NCBI GenBank assembly: GCA_002839155.1
Contig: PGXM01000001.1
Coordinates: 186,001 to 250,000, forward strand
DNA: 64,000 nt
DNA from: Tenericutes bacterium HGW-Tenericutes-1
GTDB taxonomy: Bacteria > Bacillota_I > Bacilli_A > Izemoplasmatales > Hujiaoplasmataceae
Reading direction: 5' to 3'
A program made the position numbers and the translations under genes. This document shows positions 27,415 through 36,417 of the stretch, one piece after another; position 1 is the first letter of the stretch, and each line of letters starts with the position of its first letter. The notes under the pieces were generated by a model. It had not been told where the DNA came from and searched no databases. It saw nothing but the letters and a program-made list of their open reading frames with translations.

Positions 27415-29238
27415 TTATGAGTGGATGCGAGATAACAATGCTTCTTTAATTAAGTACATCGCGTAAGAATCTTGTTGACAATAATCAAGTAAATTTTGAA
27501 TAGTTGAAGACTTCATTTCATCACTCATTTCTGGCAGTTTTGCATAATGGACAAAGGCTAATTCCCCATTATTTATCGGTAGTGCTGAATAATCAACATT
27601 GCACAAAGCTGGTAGCACTTTTTTTAATGAGTAGCTTCCATCGAGTTCTGGCGAATAAAAATTATATGAGTCAATTTCGGATTTTGAAAAATGATGTTTT
27701 TGATAAAAGATTGGATCGTTTTTAATGACTTTATATAAATCAAATAATCGATCAGTCAATTCTATTAATCGCTTTGCATGTTTTGGAAATAGTGATGCTA
27801 ATTCAATCAAACGATTTCTTTCAAAAGTTTGGTTGTAAACAACGATTGAGCCGCCATCACTAGGGATTGCATCTAACAAGGCATTAATTAAGTCTAGACG
27901 GTGATCTTCGCCATCCTGAGCAAGGTAATAACGGTGATATTGACTATCGTTTCGATTGACTTTTTCCCCTTGTTGTTCAATATGCAATGAGAATTGAAAG
28001 ACAGACTGTTGATAAGGTGATTCCCCTCTAAAACGCGGTAAAATGGAGGGAAAAGCTTCAAAATCTAGATAATAAACGGGATATTTAAGTGTCTGTAAAT
28101 AGAAATCAATTTTACTCTTGTTAATAAAAGTATAATCGTTTTCAATACAATAGCGTTGCATTAAATTTTTTTCACGGTGTAGCCATGAAATAGGCACATC
28201 ATCCATACTGACGATTCCCTGATTAATGAGATCATACGTATCGTGAATAATCTCTTGAGTATTTGTTTTTTCAAGAAATCCTTGATGATTATAAAAATAA
28301 TGTAAAATAGAATGTTTTTCGGGTAAATGCGAAAAACAATAATCGACAAACTGACATTCAAATGCTTGATTTTTACAACACTCGTTTTTAACTAACATAC
28401 AACGTGAATCATCATCGAGTTCAATGTGATTTATCATTCGGTAAAGATCAATTTCAATCATTGACTGCATTTTATCAACAATATAAGTCATGTCAAAACA
28501 AGAGATAAGATCATTCGAGTAAACTCGACCTTGTTCATTGGTTTGACCATCAAAAACATATTGGTGATTAATGACGGATAATAAGTACTTTTTAGTAGAA
28601 TTAGGCAAAATTTTATTCATGATAAATGCTTTAAAAGCCAAATGGTAAAGATGTCTTCCTAACGAATGATGTCGATCCATTAACTTTTTTAATTTATCGT
28701 CATAATTGTTTTTTATAGCATCAGACAATGGATTCATATCTGGGTAAAAAATACCATCAACGTTAGGCGTGAAAAATGGTTTACGATCTTTATTAACCGA
28801 ATACTTTAAATTTTTAAATTCCTTATCCGTGATAGGGAGAACCGTTATTACCGTATAATCATGATTGTTTTTTGACAAAAAATCGATTCTCGTCGATAGA
28901 GTAATTTCATCCGTGAAGTCATACGAAATTATTTTATTATCTTCAATATCATTCAAATTAAATCGATTTACAAACAACTGATAAGTCTGGTTTTTTAAGG
29001 TCTTAATCGCTGAATTCATGAGTTCTTTTGAAACGTTTTCAGCGCTTATCGTTGAAATTTCTTCATCATCAGCATCTTGTGATGTTTCAAAACTAGATAA
29101 GCCACTTAGATAAAGCATTTCTTGAAATTTATCATCAATACCTTGCTTTTCATATCTTCGTTCTTGTGAAACCCTATCAAGCGGTGCATAACGCGTACAA
29201 CGAAGATAATTCAACAAATCAATCGTAGTTACAATCAT
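27415..29238 (-). CDS. DUF2779-type protein: Cas4-like iron-sulfur module fused to DEDD exonuclease fold
   Basis: The start (LLNYLRCTRYAPLDR) and Cys14 with Cys288, 295 and 301 resemble the iron-sulfur cysteines of Cas4/AddB-like nucleases. Around residue 117 (STRIDFL...YTVITVLP) the nuclease fold seems present, but the E-x-K is replaced by T-V-L, so that site looks dead. The C-terminal third matches DUF2779 with a DEDD exonuclease pattern: DFEAF (Asp392, Glu394), YNQTFE (about 468-473) and YCQQDSYAMY (Asp590). Its role is unknown; DNA or RNA repair is plausible. It has its own promoter, and no terminator separates it from rpsO. Confidence 0.75.
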   Translation of the reverse strand: MIVTTIDLLNYLRCTRYAPLDRVSQERRYEKQGIDDKFQEMLYLSGLSSFETSQDADDEEISTISAENVSKELMNSAIKTLKNQTYQLFVNRFNLNDIEDNKIISYDFTDEITLSTRIDFLSKNNHDYTVITVLPITDKEFKNLKYSVNKDRKPFFTPNVDGIFYPDMNPLSDAIKNNYDDKLKKLMDRHHSLGRHLYHLAFKAFIMNKILPNSTKKYLLSVINHQYVFDGQTNEQGRVYSNDLISCFDMTYIVDKMQSMIEIDLYRMINHIELDDDSRCMLVKNECCKNQAFECQFVDYCFSHLPEKHSILHYFYNHQGFLEKTNTQEIIHDTYDLINQGIVSMDDVPISWLHREKNLMQRYCIENDYTFINKSKIDFYLQTLKYPVYYLDFEAFPSILPRFRGESPYQQSVFQFSLHIEQQGEKVNRNDSQYHRYYLAQDGEDHRLDLINALLDAIPSDGGSIVVYNQTFERNRLIELASLFPKHAKRLIELTDRLFDLYKVIKNDPIFYQKHHFSKSEIDSYNFYSPELDGSYSLKKVLPALCNVDYSALPINNGELAFVHYAKLPEMSDEMKSSTIQNLLDYCQQDSYAMYLIKEALLSRIHS

Positions 29239-29275
29239 ATTTGTCTCCTTCGAAAAGAGTTTTATTTCTGATTTA

Positions 29276-29284
29276 ATTATACCA
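29276..29284 (-). promoter_or_regulatory. Promoter of the DUF2779 gene (extended -10)
   Basis: On the minus strand TGGTATAAT lies about 38 bp upstream of the start codon. The -35 is poor. Confidence 0.5.
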
Positions 29285-29304
29285 TAAATATCGACTTTAT
29301 TTAA

Positions 29305-29333
29305 GAAAAAAGAAAACTCCTAATAAGGAGTTT
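29305..29333 (-). terminator. Terminator after the Nudix gene
   Basis: On the minus strand, AAACTCCT and AGGAGTTT pair around TATT, followed by TCTTTTTT. It ends the four-gene esterase operon. Confidence 0.88.
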
Positions 29334-29811
29334 ATAAACTATTCAATAATCCGATGAGTTCACGTTCATGAATATTCTGACCATAAAGGTGATTTGTCGG
29401 TGACGATTCAAAGATTTCTAGAAGATGATACAATTCAACCCAACGGGTTTCCATTTGCGCTAGTTGTTCTTCTTCCGTTGGAATGGTATCATGATTTTTT
29501 CCATTAATTAATTCACAACGGAAATAATGCGTCTCCCATGTGGAATCAGGATAATATTCCATCACAGTTACAGTTTCTGTCATCACTTCAATTTGATACC
29601 CTGTTTCTTCCAATGTTTCTCTTACGCAACATTCTTTTAAGGTTTCATTTTTTTCAATGCCACCACCAGGGAGATTATAATGATCTGTTTTATTGAAATA
29701 GACGGTTAAAATTTTACCATCTTTTTCAACAACACTTCGGCAAGTTATTTTATGATTATTTAAATTAATGCTAGAGCGGTCTAACCCATCTCCAAATATT
29801 TCAATTCGCAT
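29332..29811 (-). CDS. Nudix hydrolase
   Basis: This 159-aa protein has an intact Nudix box (GGIEKNETLKECCVRETLEETG, given here as GGIEKNE, then RETLEETG), so it should hydrolyse a nucleoside diphosphate-linked substrate. The substrate is not predictable. The ATG at 29811 follows GGAGGTATTTG and lies inside the end of the YczE-like gene, which it overlaps by 11 bp. It is the last gene of the operon. Confidence 0.9.
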   Translation of the reverse strand: MRIEIFGDGLDRSSINLNNHKITCRSVVEKDGKILTVYFNKTDHYNLPGGGIEKNETLKECCVRETLEETGYQIEVMTETVTVMEYYPDSTWETHYFRCELINGKNHDTIPTEEEQLAQMETRWVELYHLLEIFESSPTNHLYGQNIHERELIGLLNSL

Positions 29812-30448
29812 CAAATACCTCCAACAATTTAAATACTGGTTTTTTAAATACATCAATCATTTTACCAATGCCTAGAGCAAATATAATAGTCGTGGGTCCA
29901 ATAAAAAAGTATTGTTCATAGTGGCTAAAGATTACCCCTGAAATGATAGCTAAAACGAGAGCTAATATCTCACCAATCAATTTACCTTTTCCATATGTCG
30001 ATTTCAATGCCGCTCCGATGCCATAACATAGTTCATCAAGGGCTGGGAGGGGATATTGACAAAAAACGACAAAATTAAGACCAATCGCACAAATAATCAT
30101 CGCTAGAACTAAATATAAAATATTCCAAAACAATCCTGCTCCCACTACTGAAGGTATAACCAATAACAACAAGTCTATGATGACCCCAATGTAAAAACTA
30201 ATCACCAAGGGAAAAAGCATCCATAAACTCCAACGTTTTTTTTGAATTAAGTAAGCTATTGGTATTAATATTAAAGCAATAATCGGATTTAAATATTTAT
30301 ATTCAAGCGGTATTCCTTCATATAGATTTCGATAAAAAGCATCCCAACTACTCATTCCTAAATTTGTTTTTTGAATTAAAGTTACACAGATTCCTAACAT
30401 CGCAAGTCCAAGCAAATAGATGACTGATTTTTTAATGGTTAGTTTCAT
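29801..30448 (-). CDS. YczE/YyaS/YitT-like membrane protein
   Basis: This 215-aa protein has about five to six membrane segments and begins with the YczE-type pattern LGICVTLIQKTNLGMSSWDAF. The family has no firmly assigned function. The ATG at 30448 follows AAAGGATCCT and lies within the 3' end of the GltD-like gene, a 17-bp overlap that suggests translational coupling. Neighbours are a flavin oxidoreductase and a Nudix hydrolase. Confidence 0.75.
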   Translation of the reverse strand: MKLTIKKSVIYLLGLAMLGICVTLIQKTNLGMSSWDAFYRNLYEGIPLEYKYLNPIIALILIPIAYLIQKKRWSLWMLFPLVISFYIGVIIDLLLLVIPSVVGAGLFWNILYLVLAMIICAIGLNFVVFCQYPLPALDELCYGIGAALKSTYGKGKLIGEILALVLAIISGVIFSHYEQYFFIGPTTIIFALGIGKMIDVFKKPVFKLLEVFDAN

Positions 30449-31679
30449 AGGATCCTTTCGCAATTTGGTTAGCAACCGTCAATCCAGTCACCATCGCATC
30501 GACAATTCTCTTGTTTTTATTAATACGATCGCCACCGACGAAGATGTGTGGATAATTAGTCGCGAATGGAGATATTTCTGGGGTTTGAACCACACCACTG
30601 TCGTGAAACAACACTTCACTGGTTTTTTGACCTGTTGCGAAAATCAAATCATCGATTTGAAAGTAAGTTTCACTATTTGGAACTCTTTGGACTAATCCTC
30701 TTCCACCGGTTGTCGATTGAACTAAACATGTTTTTTCACAGTTTAATAATTTAATTTTGTTCTTCATTTTATATGAAACGGGTCCGATTAACTCATGAAT
30801 GGTAACACCTTCATTTATTGCTGCTTCAATCTCTGATTTGCCAGCTGGAGCATCCTCGATTGTTCTACGGTAAATAATATGAACTTCCTTATGTAGTCTT
30901 CGAAGCGTTCTTGCCATATCAATGGCAACATTACCTAACCCGACAATATAGATTTTATCCCCAAGCATGGCGGATAAATCTTTTTTACTGTATATATTTT
31001 TATTTAATAAATCCTGTGCATAATAGACTTTTAAATGTTCAACTTGAATATCAACCGATGAAGGTAATCCTAACCCATCTGCTATGAAAATTGTATCATA
31101 TTCATGGATTAAGTCTTTTAATAATACATCTTTTCCAACATAGGTATTATAGCGGATTTTAATCCCTAATCGATCAAATTTATGTTGAATATCATTGAGA
31201 ATTGATTTGTCAAACCGAAAATCAGGAACAAGATTATAGACAGTTCCGCCAAGTAAAGCGTTAGAATCAATTGCTTCAACAATATATCCATATTCAGCCA
31301 TTTTAAGCGCGTTTGCAATGCCTGCTGGCCCAAGGCCAATAACAAGATGACGATGATTGATTTTATCTTTTGGATAATCAACAATCTCTTTAAATAGTTC
31401 AGAAACTCCTTTTTCTATAAAACCGATTTTGACGGGTTTGTGAATTTTGTTGAGTGTACATGCGCCTTCACACATATTTTCATTTTGACATAAAGACCCA
31501 CATAGTTCTGGTAAATTAGACGTAGAATGCCATATTGTTCTAGCTTCTTCCCATAAACCTTGTTTGATTTTACTCATATACTCAGGAATATTATTATGGG
31601 CAGGGCATGCATAAACACAAGGCTTATGTTTGCACTCTAGACATCTTTTCGCCTCTGTTTGTATGATAAATTTATCCAT
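30432..31679 (-). CDS. GltD-like FAD/NAD(P) oxidoreductase with iron-sulfur N-domain
   Basis: The N-terminus has the cysteine arrays of glutamate synthase small-subunit proteins (CLECKHKPCVYACP, then CGSLCQNENMCEGAC) for [4Fe-4S] clusters. Two Rossmann motifs follow: FAD (VIGLGPAGIANA) and NAD(P)H (YIVGLGNVAIDMA), and a final FATGQK. At 415 aa it is slightly short for GltD. No gltB is nearby, so it probably passes electrons to another partner. The ATG at 31679 is better spaced from GGAGGG than the one at 31685. Confidence 0.85.
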   Translation of the reverse strand: MDKFIIQTEAKRCLECKHKPCVYACPAHNNIPEYMSKIKQGLWEEARTIWHSTSNLPELCGSLCQNENMCEGACTLNKIHKPVKIGFIEKGVSELFKEIVDYPKDKINHRHLVIGLGPAGIANALKMAEYGYIVEAIDSNALLGGTVYNLVPDFRFDKSILNDIQHKFDRLGIKIRYNTYVGKDVLLKDLIHEYDTIFIADGLGLPSSVDIQVEHLKVYYAQDLLNKNIYSKKDLSAMLGDKIYIVGLGNVAIDMARTLRRLHKEVHIIYRRTIEDAPAGKSEIEAAINEGVTIHELIGPVSYKMKNKIKLLNCEKTCLVQSTTGGRGLVQRVPNSETYFQIDDLIFATGQKTSEVLFHDSGVVQTPEISPFATNYPHIFVGGDRINKNKRIVDAMVTGLTVANQIAKGSYETNH

Positions 31680-31702
31680 TAGCATTCCCTCCTACTTATA
31701 AA

Positions 31703-32437
31703 TTATAGCACAGTGTGTTTTGTAATAAACGTTATCACAAAATTTTCCATTTCACTCGTGATAACATGTCCAACTGGAAAATCAATATATTCGATATTGC
31801 CATATCCTTTACTCTTCATTCTTGTGTAAAAATCGTAAGCATTACGATAGGATACAATCGGATCGTTTTTACCTTCGACAATGAGCATTAAATCGTTTTT
31901 ATTGTATATTGAATCGTCGTTGTTAAGTAAAGAAAAGACAGAATTCAGTTTATTCATTCGATCGGGATTAATGATATGTGATTTCATTTCAATATAATGT
32001 CTTTTTAAATCTGGGGATCCGATAAGGGGAATTAACAAATCGATTTTTTGAATATATTTAGGCATTTGAAAGACAATATGCCCACCCATAGAAATCCCTA
32101 AAAAACCAAGTTTCCCACCGATTTCTTGATAGATATTCTGATATAAATACAATAGATCACTGCTAGTTCTTTGGATAACTTCAAGCATGGCTTCTGTTTT
32201 TTCAAAGTCTTGACCCGTTAGATAGGGTTCTTCGATGCGATCACCATGTTTGAAAGCATCGATTGATACGACTAAATAGCCCAAATCTGTTAATCGCTCG
32301 GGGAATGTTCCGAAATACATGGGATCTTTGGAACAAGTGTGACCATGAACTAAAAAGAAAACTCCCATGGGATGAGCGGTATTTGGACTAAATTCTATCA
32401 CTGGGATCTTATTGTATATTTTATTAACTTGGATCAT
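31703..32437 (-). CDS. Alpha/beta hydrolase (putative esterase)
   Basis: This 244-aa alpha/beta-fold protein has FLVHGHTCSKD (oxyanion region), the nucleophile elbow GISMGGH, a likely catalytic Asp in VEGKNDPIV and His in FPVGHVI. It resembles Bacillus YitV-type esterases. There is no signal peptide, so it is cytosolic. It is the first gene of an operon with GltD-like, YczE-like and Nudix genes. Substrate unknown. Confidence 0.85.
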   Translation of the reverse strand: MIQVNKIYNKIPVIEFSPNTAHPMGVFFLVHGHTCSKDPMYFGTFPERLTDLGYLVVSIDAFKHGDRIEEPYLTGQDFEKTEAMLEVIQRTSSDLLYLYQNIYQEIGGKLGFLGISMGGHIVFQMPKYIQKIDLLIPLIGSPDLKRHYIEMKSHIINPDRMNKLNSVFSLLNNDDSIYNKNDLMLIVEGKNDPIVSYRNAYDFYTRMKSKGYGNIEYIDFPVGHVITSEMENFVITFITKHTVL

Positions 32438-32488
32438 ACGTTACACATCCGTTCACACTTACGAGATTATTAAATCTTACTCCATTAT

Positions 32489-32517
32489 ATTATATATGGC
32501 AATCGCTGATAAAACAA
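32489..32517 (-). promoter_or_regulatory. Promoter of the esterase operon
   Basis: On the minus strand, TTGTTT (32512-32517) and TATAAT (32489-32494) are 17 bp apart. A second overlapping TATAAT follows at 32484-32489. Confidence 0.65.
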
Positions 32518-32519
32518 GA

Positions 32520-32542
32520 AAAAATGCCATCCAAAGGATGGC
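32520..32542 (-). terminator. Terminator after lon
   Basis: On the minus strand, GCCATCC and GGATGGC pair around TTT and six T residues follow one A. Confidence 0.85.
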
Positions 32543-32547
32543 AAGTT

Positions 32548-34869
32548 TTATGATTTTAAAGCGTAATTTAATACATCATCAATCGTTTCGGCGAAATCGA
32601 TCTTTAAAACGTCACGAACTTCTTTAGGAATGTCATCAACGTCTTTTTCGTTTCCGCGTGGAATGATGATTTGTTTTAACCCACTTCTAGCGGCAGCTAT
32701 CGCTTTTTCCTTGAGTCCGCCAATCGGCAATACTCGACCTTTTAACGTAATTTCACCGGTCATACCTGTGAATCGGTCGACTTTGCGATTTGAGAGAACT
32801 GATACAAGTGCAGTCGCAATCGTTACACCCGCTGAAGGTCCATCTTTAGGAATTGCGCCTTCAGGAACATGAATATGAATATCCGATTTTTCGAATAATT
32901 GTGGATCAATGCCTAAACGGCCAGCATTAGTCCGAACGTAACTTAAAGCTGCCATCGCAGATTCTTTCATGACATTGCCTAGGTTACCAGTTGATACCAT
33001 GCTAGTCTTACCTTCATAATACGTAGCTTCTACATCTAACGTATCGCCGCCTGCGACGGTATAAGCAAGTCCTGTAACCACACCAACCATATCTTCTTTT
33101 TGAATTTGATTATTATGGAATATCGGTTTCCCAAGGTAATTACCAAGATTACTAACTTCAATCGTCACTTTGTCGAGTTTATTGACAAGAATTTCTTTGA
33201 TGACTTTTCTGACAATCGAACCAAATAAACGTTCTAACTGTCTAACGCCAGCTTCTCTTGTATAATCTTTAATAATGGAGCGAATCGCATCATCCGTAAA
33301 GATGAGTTTATCACGGTCAAGACCATGGGAATCAACTTGTTTGTTAATCAGGAAGCGTTTGGATATATGGAATTTTTCAATTTCAGTATAAGAAGATAGT
33401 TCGATAATTTCCATGCGGTCGCGAAGCGGTGCAGGAACATTTTCTAAATAGTTTGCGGTCGCAATAAACATGACTTTTGACAAATCATAGTTTTCTTCGA
33501 CATAATGATCGCTGAAAAATTGATTTTGTTCTGGGTCAAGCACTTCTAAAAGAGCTGATGAAGGATCGTTTCGATCATCATAAGTCAATTTATCGATTTC
33601 ATCGATTAAGAATACCGGATTCGACACTTCAGCTTTAATCATTCCATTGATAATTCTACCGGGTAAGGCACCAACATAAGTTCTGCGGTGTCCTCGAATC
33701 TCAGCTTCATCTCTTACGCCACCCAGTGAGGTTTTAACAAATTTACGATTCAAAGCATTCGCGATGGATTTTGCAAGCGAGGTTTTACCAACGCCAGGAG
33801 GCCCATATAAGCATAGAATGGTTTGAGGATTTTTACCCGTTAACATTTTGACTGACAAATATTCAATAATTCTTTCTTTGACTTTTTCTAAGCCATAATG
33901 CGCTTGTTCAAGTTTATCGATGGCGACATTGATGTCTTTTTCATCAGTCGTTGTTTTTTGCCACGGAATGCTAATTAAAGTTTCTAAGTACGTTCTAACA
34001 ACGTTACTTTCGCTTGAGTTCGCGGACAAGTACTCATATCTTTTGAGTTCTTTGAGCGCCTTCTCTTTAACTTCTTTGGGCATATCGGATTTTTCAATGC
34101 CTTCCATCAACTTCGTGACGTCATCTTGTTTCGAGTCACCGAGTTCTTCTTGAATGGCACGCATTTTTTCTCTTAAATAATATTCTTTTTGGTTTTGATC
34201 AGCTGATTTACGAACTGACTCATTAATCTTAGATTCAATCGATTGAAGTTGTTTTTCTTTTTCGATATCTTCAAGTAAATACTGTAAACGCGTATTAATT
34301 GAAATCGTCGTTAAATATTTGACTCTTTCGTTTTCAGATATTCTCAGTTCGGAAGCAATCATATCACATAATTTATCACTTGTGATACCGCCTTGCATGG
34401 AATCTAAAACTTTTTTTGAATCCCGGAACAAGTAAGCTGCGTTTTCAACGATTTCTTTCGTCACCATCTTTAACAAGACTTGTTCTTCATCTAAATTTTC
34501 AGGACGTAAAACAATCGATGTAAAATCGATTAAGTAAAAAGGATCTTTCGTAATTAAATCATTGATTTGAACACGAGTAATCGGCTCAAACTTAATTTTA
34601 AAATTACCGTTAGGAAGTTTGATTTTAACACTAATTCTCGCTAAAAGTCCAACTTCAATTAAATCATTGAATTCAGGTTCAATAATTTCTGGATTTTGTT
34701 GAAACAATAAGACAACATATCCATCACGATTTGTTTCTGATTCAAATACTGCATTCTTAGAAAAATCGCGTCCAACTTCAACTCGAACATCTGAATTAGG
34801 GAGAAATATTACACCTCTAACCGGAACAGCTGGTAAGCGATCATTAAATATCTTAGTAGCATCATACAT
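32548..34869 (-). CDS. lon: ATP-dependent protease La (Lon)
   Basis: Lon is a cytosolic AAA+ protease for misfolded and regulatory proteins. It has an N-terminal substrate domain (LPAVPVRGVIFLPN), Walker A (GPPGVGKTS), Walker B (VFLIDEIDKL), and a protease domain with the catalytic Ser (KDGPSAGVT) and Lys (GGLKEKAIAA). The ATG at 34869 follows AGAGGTGATTACA and gives 773 aa, typical for LonA. tig lies directly upstream, separated by a terminator. No CIRCE or CtsR site was recognised. Confidence 0.97.
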   Translation of the reverse strand: MYDATKIFNDRLPAVPVRGVIFLPNSDVRVEVGRDFSKNAVFESETNRDGYVVLLFQQNPEIIEPEFNDLIEVGLLARISVKIKLPNGNFKIKFEPITRVQINDLITKDPFYLIDFTSIVLRPENLDEEQVLLKMVTKEIVENAAYLFRDSKKVLDSMQGGITSDKLCDMIASELRISENERVKYLTTISINTRLQYLLEDIEKEKQLQSIESKINESVRKSADQNQKEYYLREKMRAIQEELGDSKQDDVTKLMEGIEKSDMPKEVKEKALKELKRYEYLSANSSESNVVRTYLETLISIPWQKTTTDEKDINVAIDKLEQAHYGLEKVKERIIEYLSVKMLTGKNPQTILCLYGPPGVGKTSLAKSIANALNRKFVKTSLGGVRDEAEIRGHRRTYVGALPGRIINGMIKAEVSNPVFLIDEIDKLTYDDRNDPSSALLEVLDPEQNQFFSDHYVEENYDLSKVMFIATANYLENVPAPLRDRMEIIELSSYTEIEKFHISKRFLINKQVDSHGLDRDKLIFTDDAIRSIIKDYTREAGVRQLERLFGSIVRKVIKEILVNKLDKVTIEVSNLGNYLGKPIFHNNQIQKEDMVGVVTGLAYTVAGGDTLDVEATYYEGKTSMVSTGNLGNVMKESAMAALSYVRTNAGRLGIDPQLFEKSDIHIHVPEGAIPKDGPSAGVTIATALVSVLSNRKVDRFTGMTGEITLKGRVLPIGGLKEKAIAAARSGLKQIIIPRGNEKDVDDIPKEVRDVLKIDFAETIDDVLNYALKS

Positions 34870-34952
34870 TGTAATCACCTCTTGTATCATCAATGAGTTT
34901 GTATAGATTTTAACAAAAACATGTGAAGGTTTTATGTTAAATCTCTATTAAT

Positions 34953-34981
34953 TATTTTATCATAAAATACCAAACAAACAA
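34953..34981 (-). promoter_or_regulatory. lon promoter with an inverted repeat over the -10
   Basis: On the minus strand, TTGTTT (34976-34981) and TAAAAT (34954-34959) are 16 bp apart. A 7-3-7 inverted repeat (TATTTTATCATAAAATA, 34953-34969) covers the -10 and may be an operator or AT-rich coincidence. Confidence 0.5.
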
Positions 34982-35001
34982 AACAAATGCAATTATTAAA
35001 G

Positions 35002-35034
35002 AAAAGAATTCTTAGGCACGAAACCTAAGAATTC
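35002..35034 (-). terminator. Terminator after tig
   Basis: On the minus strand, GAATTCTTAGG and CCTAAGAATTC form an 11-bp stem followed by TTTTCTTT. Confidence 0.9.
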
Positions 35035-35048
35035 AAAAGTTTGTTCAA

Positions 35049-36344
35049 CTACTCGATAAATTTAACGTTTTGAACTAGTAAATCAATGGCTTTTTTAAAG
35101 ACAATTTCATCGACAACAGCGGTTTCAGGAATCGCTGCTTGTGCTTGTTCCAAAGTAACATTTTGGATCTTGTATTGTTCAACAATTTCAAGATATTTCG
35201 CTTCGATTTCTTCTTTCGTTGCGCTGAGATTTTCTTTTTTGCCAATGGCTTCAACAACGAGTTGAGAACGAATGGTTCTTGTAGCTTGCGCTAACAAGTC
35301 AGCGTCGTACTCTTCTTTTGTTTTTCCCATGTATTGTAAATACATTTCAAATTCTAGTCCGTATTGTTTAATTTGTTTTTCAGTCGTCTCATGAAGTCTA
35401 GCAGATTCTTCTTTAATCATTTCTTCTGGAACTTCAAAGGTAGCATTAGCAGTTGCTAATTCAACAACTTTATTTGTGATTTCATTCACGTTTCTATCAG
35501 CTTTTCCTTTTTCGAGGTTAGCTTTAACACTTGCTTTATACTCATCAACAGTATTGATATTTTCTAAATCAAGACCAACTACGAATTCATCGTTAAGTGT
35601 TGGAACAACACGTTGTTTAATTTCGTGTAATTTAACAGCAAATACCGCTTCTTTACCGGCTAAAGATGCTTCATGGTAATCAGCTGGGAATGTAACAACA
35701 ACGTCTTTGTCTGATTCTGGCGTCATGCCAATCATTTGTTCTTCAAAACCAGGGATGAATTGTCCAGAACCAATGACTAATTCATAATTTTCTGATGTTC
35801 CACCGTCAAATTTCACACCGTCAACTGAACCAGAAAAGTCAAATACAGCTGTATCAGTGACTTCAAGTGCACCTGATTCTTTAAGAACCATTTCTGCATT
35901 TTTTTCTAATTCCTTTGTAATCGTTGCGTCAATTTCTTCATCCGTTGCAACATCTGAAGGTTTTTTTACTTCTAAGCCAAAGTATTCACCTAGTTGAATT
36001 TCTGGTTTAACAGCGACAACAACTTCATAAGTGAAGTCTTCGCCACGTTTAACCTTATTAAAATCAAGATTGATTTTTGGTTGAGCAACAACAGAAATAT
36101 TATTTTCTACGACTGCGTCATAATAAGTATCTTGCATTGCGTGGTTGATAGCTTCTTCAAATAAAGATTCAACGCCATACTTTGCTTCATAGACACTTCT
36201 TGGTGCTTTTCCTTTACGGAAACCTTTAATTTCAACTTTTTGATTCATTTCTTCGAATGCATGATCGAGTGCATGTTCAAAAAGCTCTTTGGTCACGGTT
36301 ACTTCAAAGCGAACCTTTGACCCACTTAATTTGTCAATTATCAT
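35049..36344 (-). CDS. tig: Trigger factor
   Basis: Trigger factor is the ribosome-bound chaperone with prolyl isomerase activity. The 431-aa protein has the ribosome-binding loop GFRKGKAPRSVYEAKYG (about 41-57), an FKBP-like PPIase domain (about 160-245) and a long helical C-terminal chaperone domain. It lies between its own promoter and terminator. The ATG at 36344 follows GGAGGATACAA. The tig-lon neighbourhood is shared with Bacillus, although clpX is missing here. Confidence 0.97.
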   Translation of the reverse strand: MIIDKLSGSKVRFEVTVTKELFEHALDHAFEEMNQKVEIKGFRKGKAPRSVYEAKYGVESLFEEAINHAMQDTYYDAVVENNISVVAQPKINLDFNKVKRGEDFTYEVVVAVKPEIQLGEYFGLEVKKPSDVATDEEIDATITKELEKNAEMVLKESGALEVTDTAVFDFSGSVDGVKFDGGTSENYELVIGSGQFIPGFEEQMIGMTPESDKDVVVTFPADYHEASLAGKEAVFAVKLHEIKQRVVPTLNDEFVVGLDLENINTVDEYKASVKANLEKGKADRNVNEITNKVVELATANATFEVPEEMIKEESARLHETTEKQIKQYGLEFEMYLQYMGKTKEEYDADLLAQATRTIRSQLVVEAIGKKENLSATKEEIEAKYLEIVEQYKIQNVTLEQAQAAIPETAVVDEIVFKKAIDLLVQNVKFIE

Positions 36345-36376
36345 TTGTATCCTCCATAGAATTTAATCGCTGTTTA

Positions 36377-36405
36377 ATTATAACAAATCACTTACTTTAA
36401 ATCAA
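36377..36405 (-). promoter_or_regulatory. tig promoter
   Basis: On the minus strand, TTGATT (36400-36405) and TATAAT (36377-36382) are 17 bp apart, 32 bp upstream of the tig start. Confidence 0.75.
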
Positions 36406-36417
36406 TCTTTTTGAACT

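Noticed and set aside
34870-35001. CIRCE or CtsR heat-shock operator at lon
   Set aside because: No TTAGCACTC/GAGTGCTAA pair and no GGTCAAA tandem repeat.
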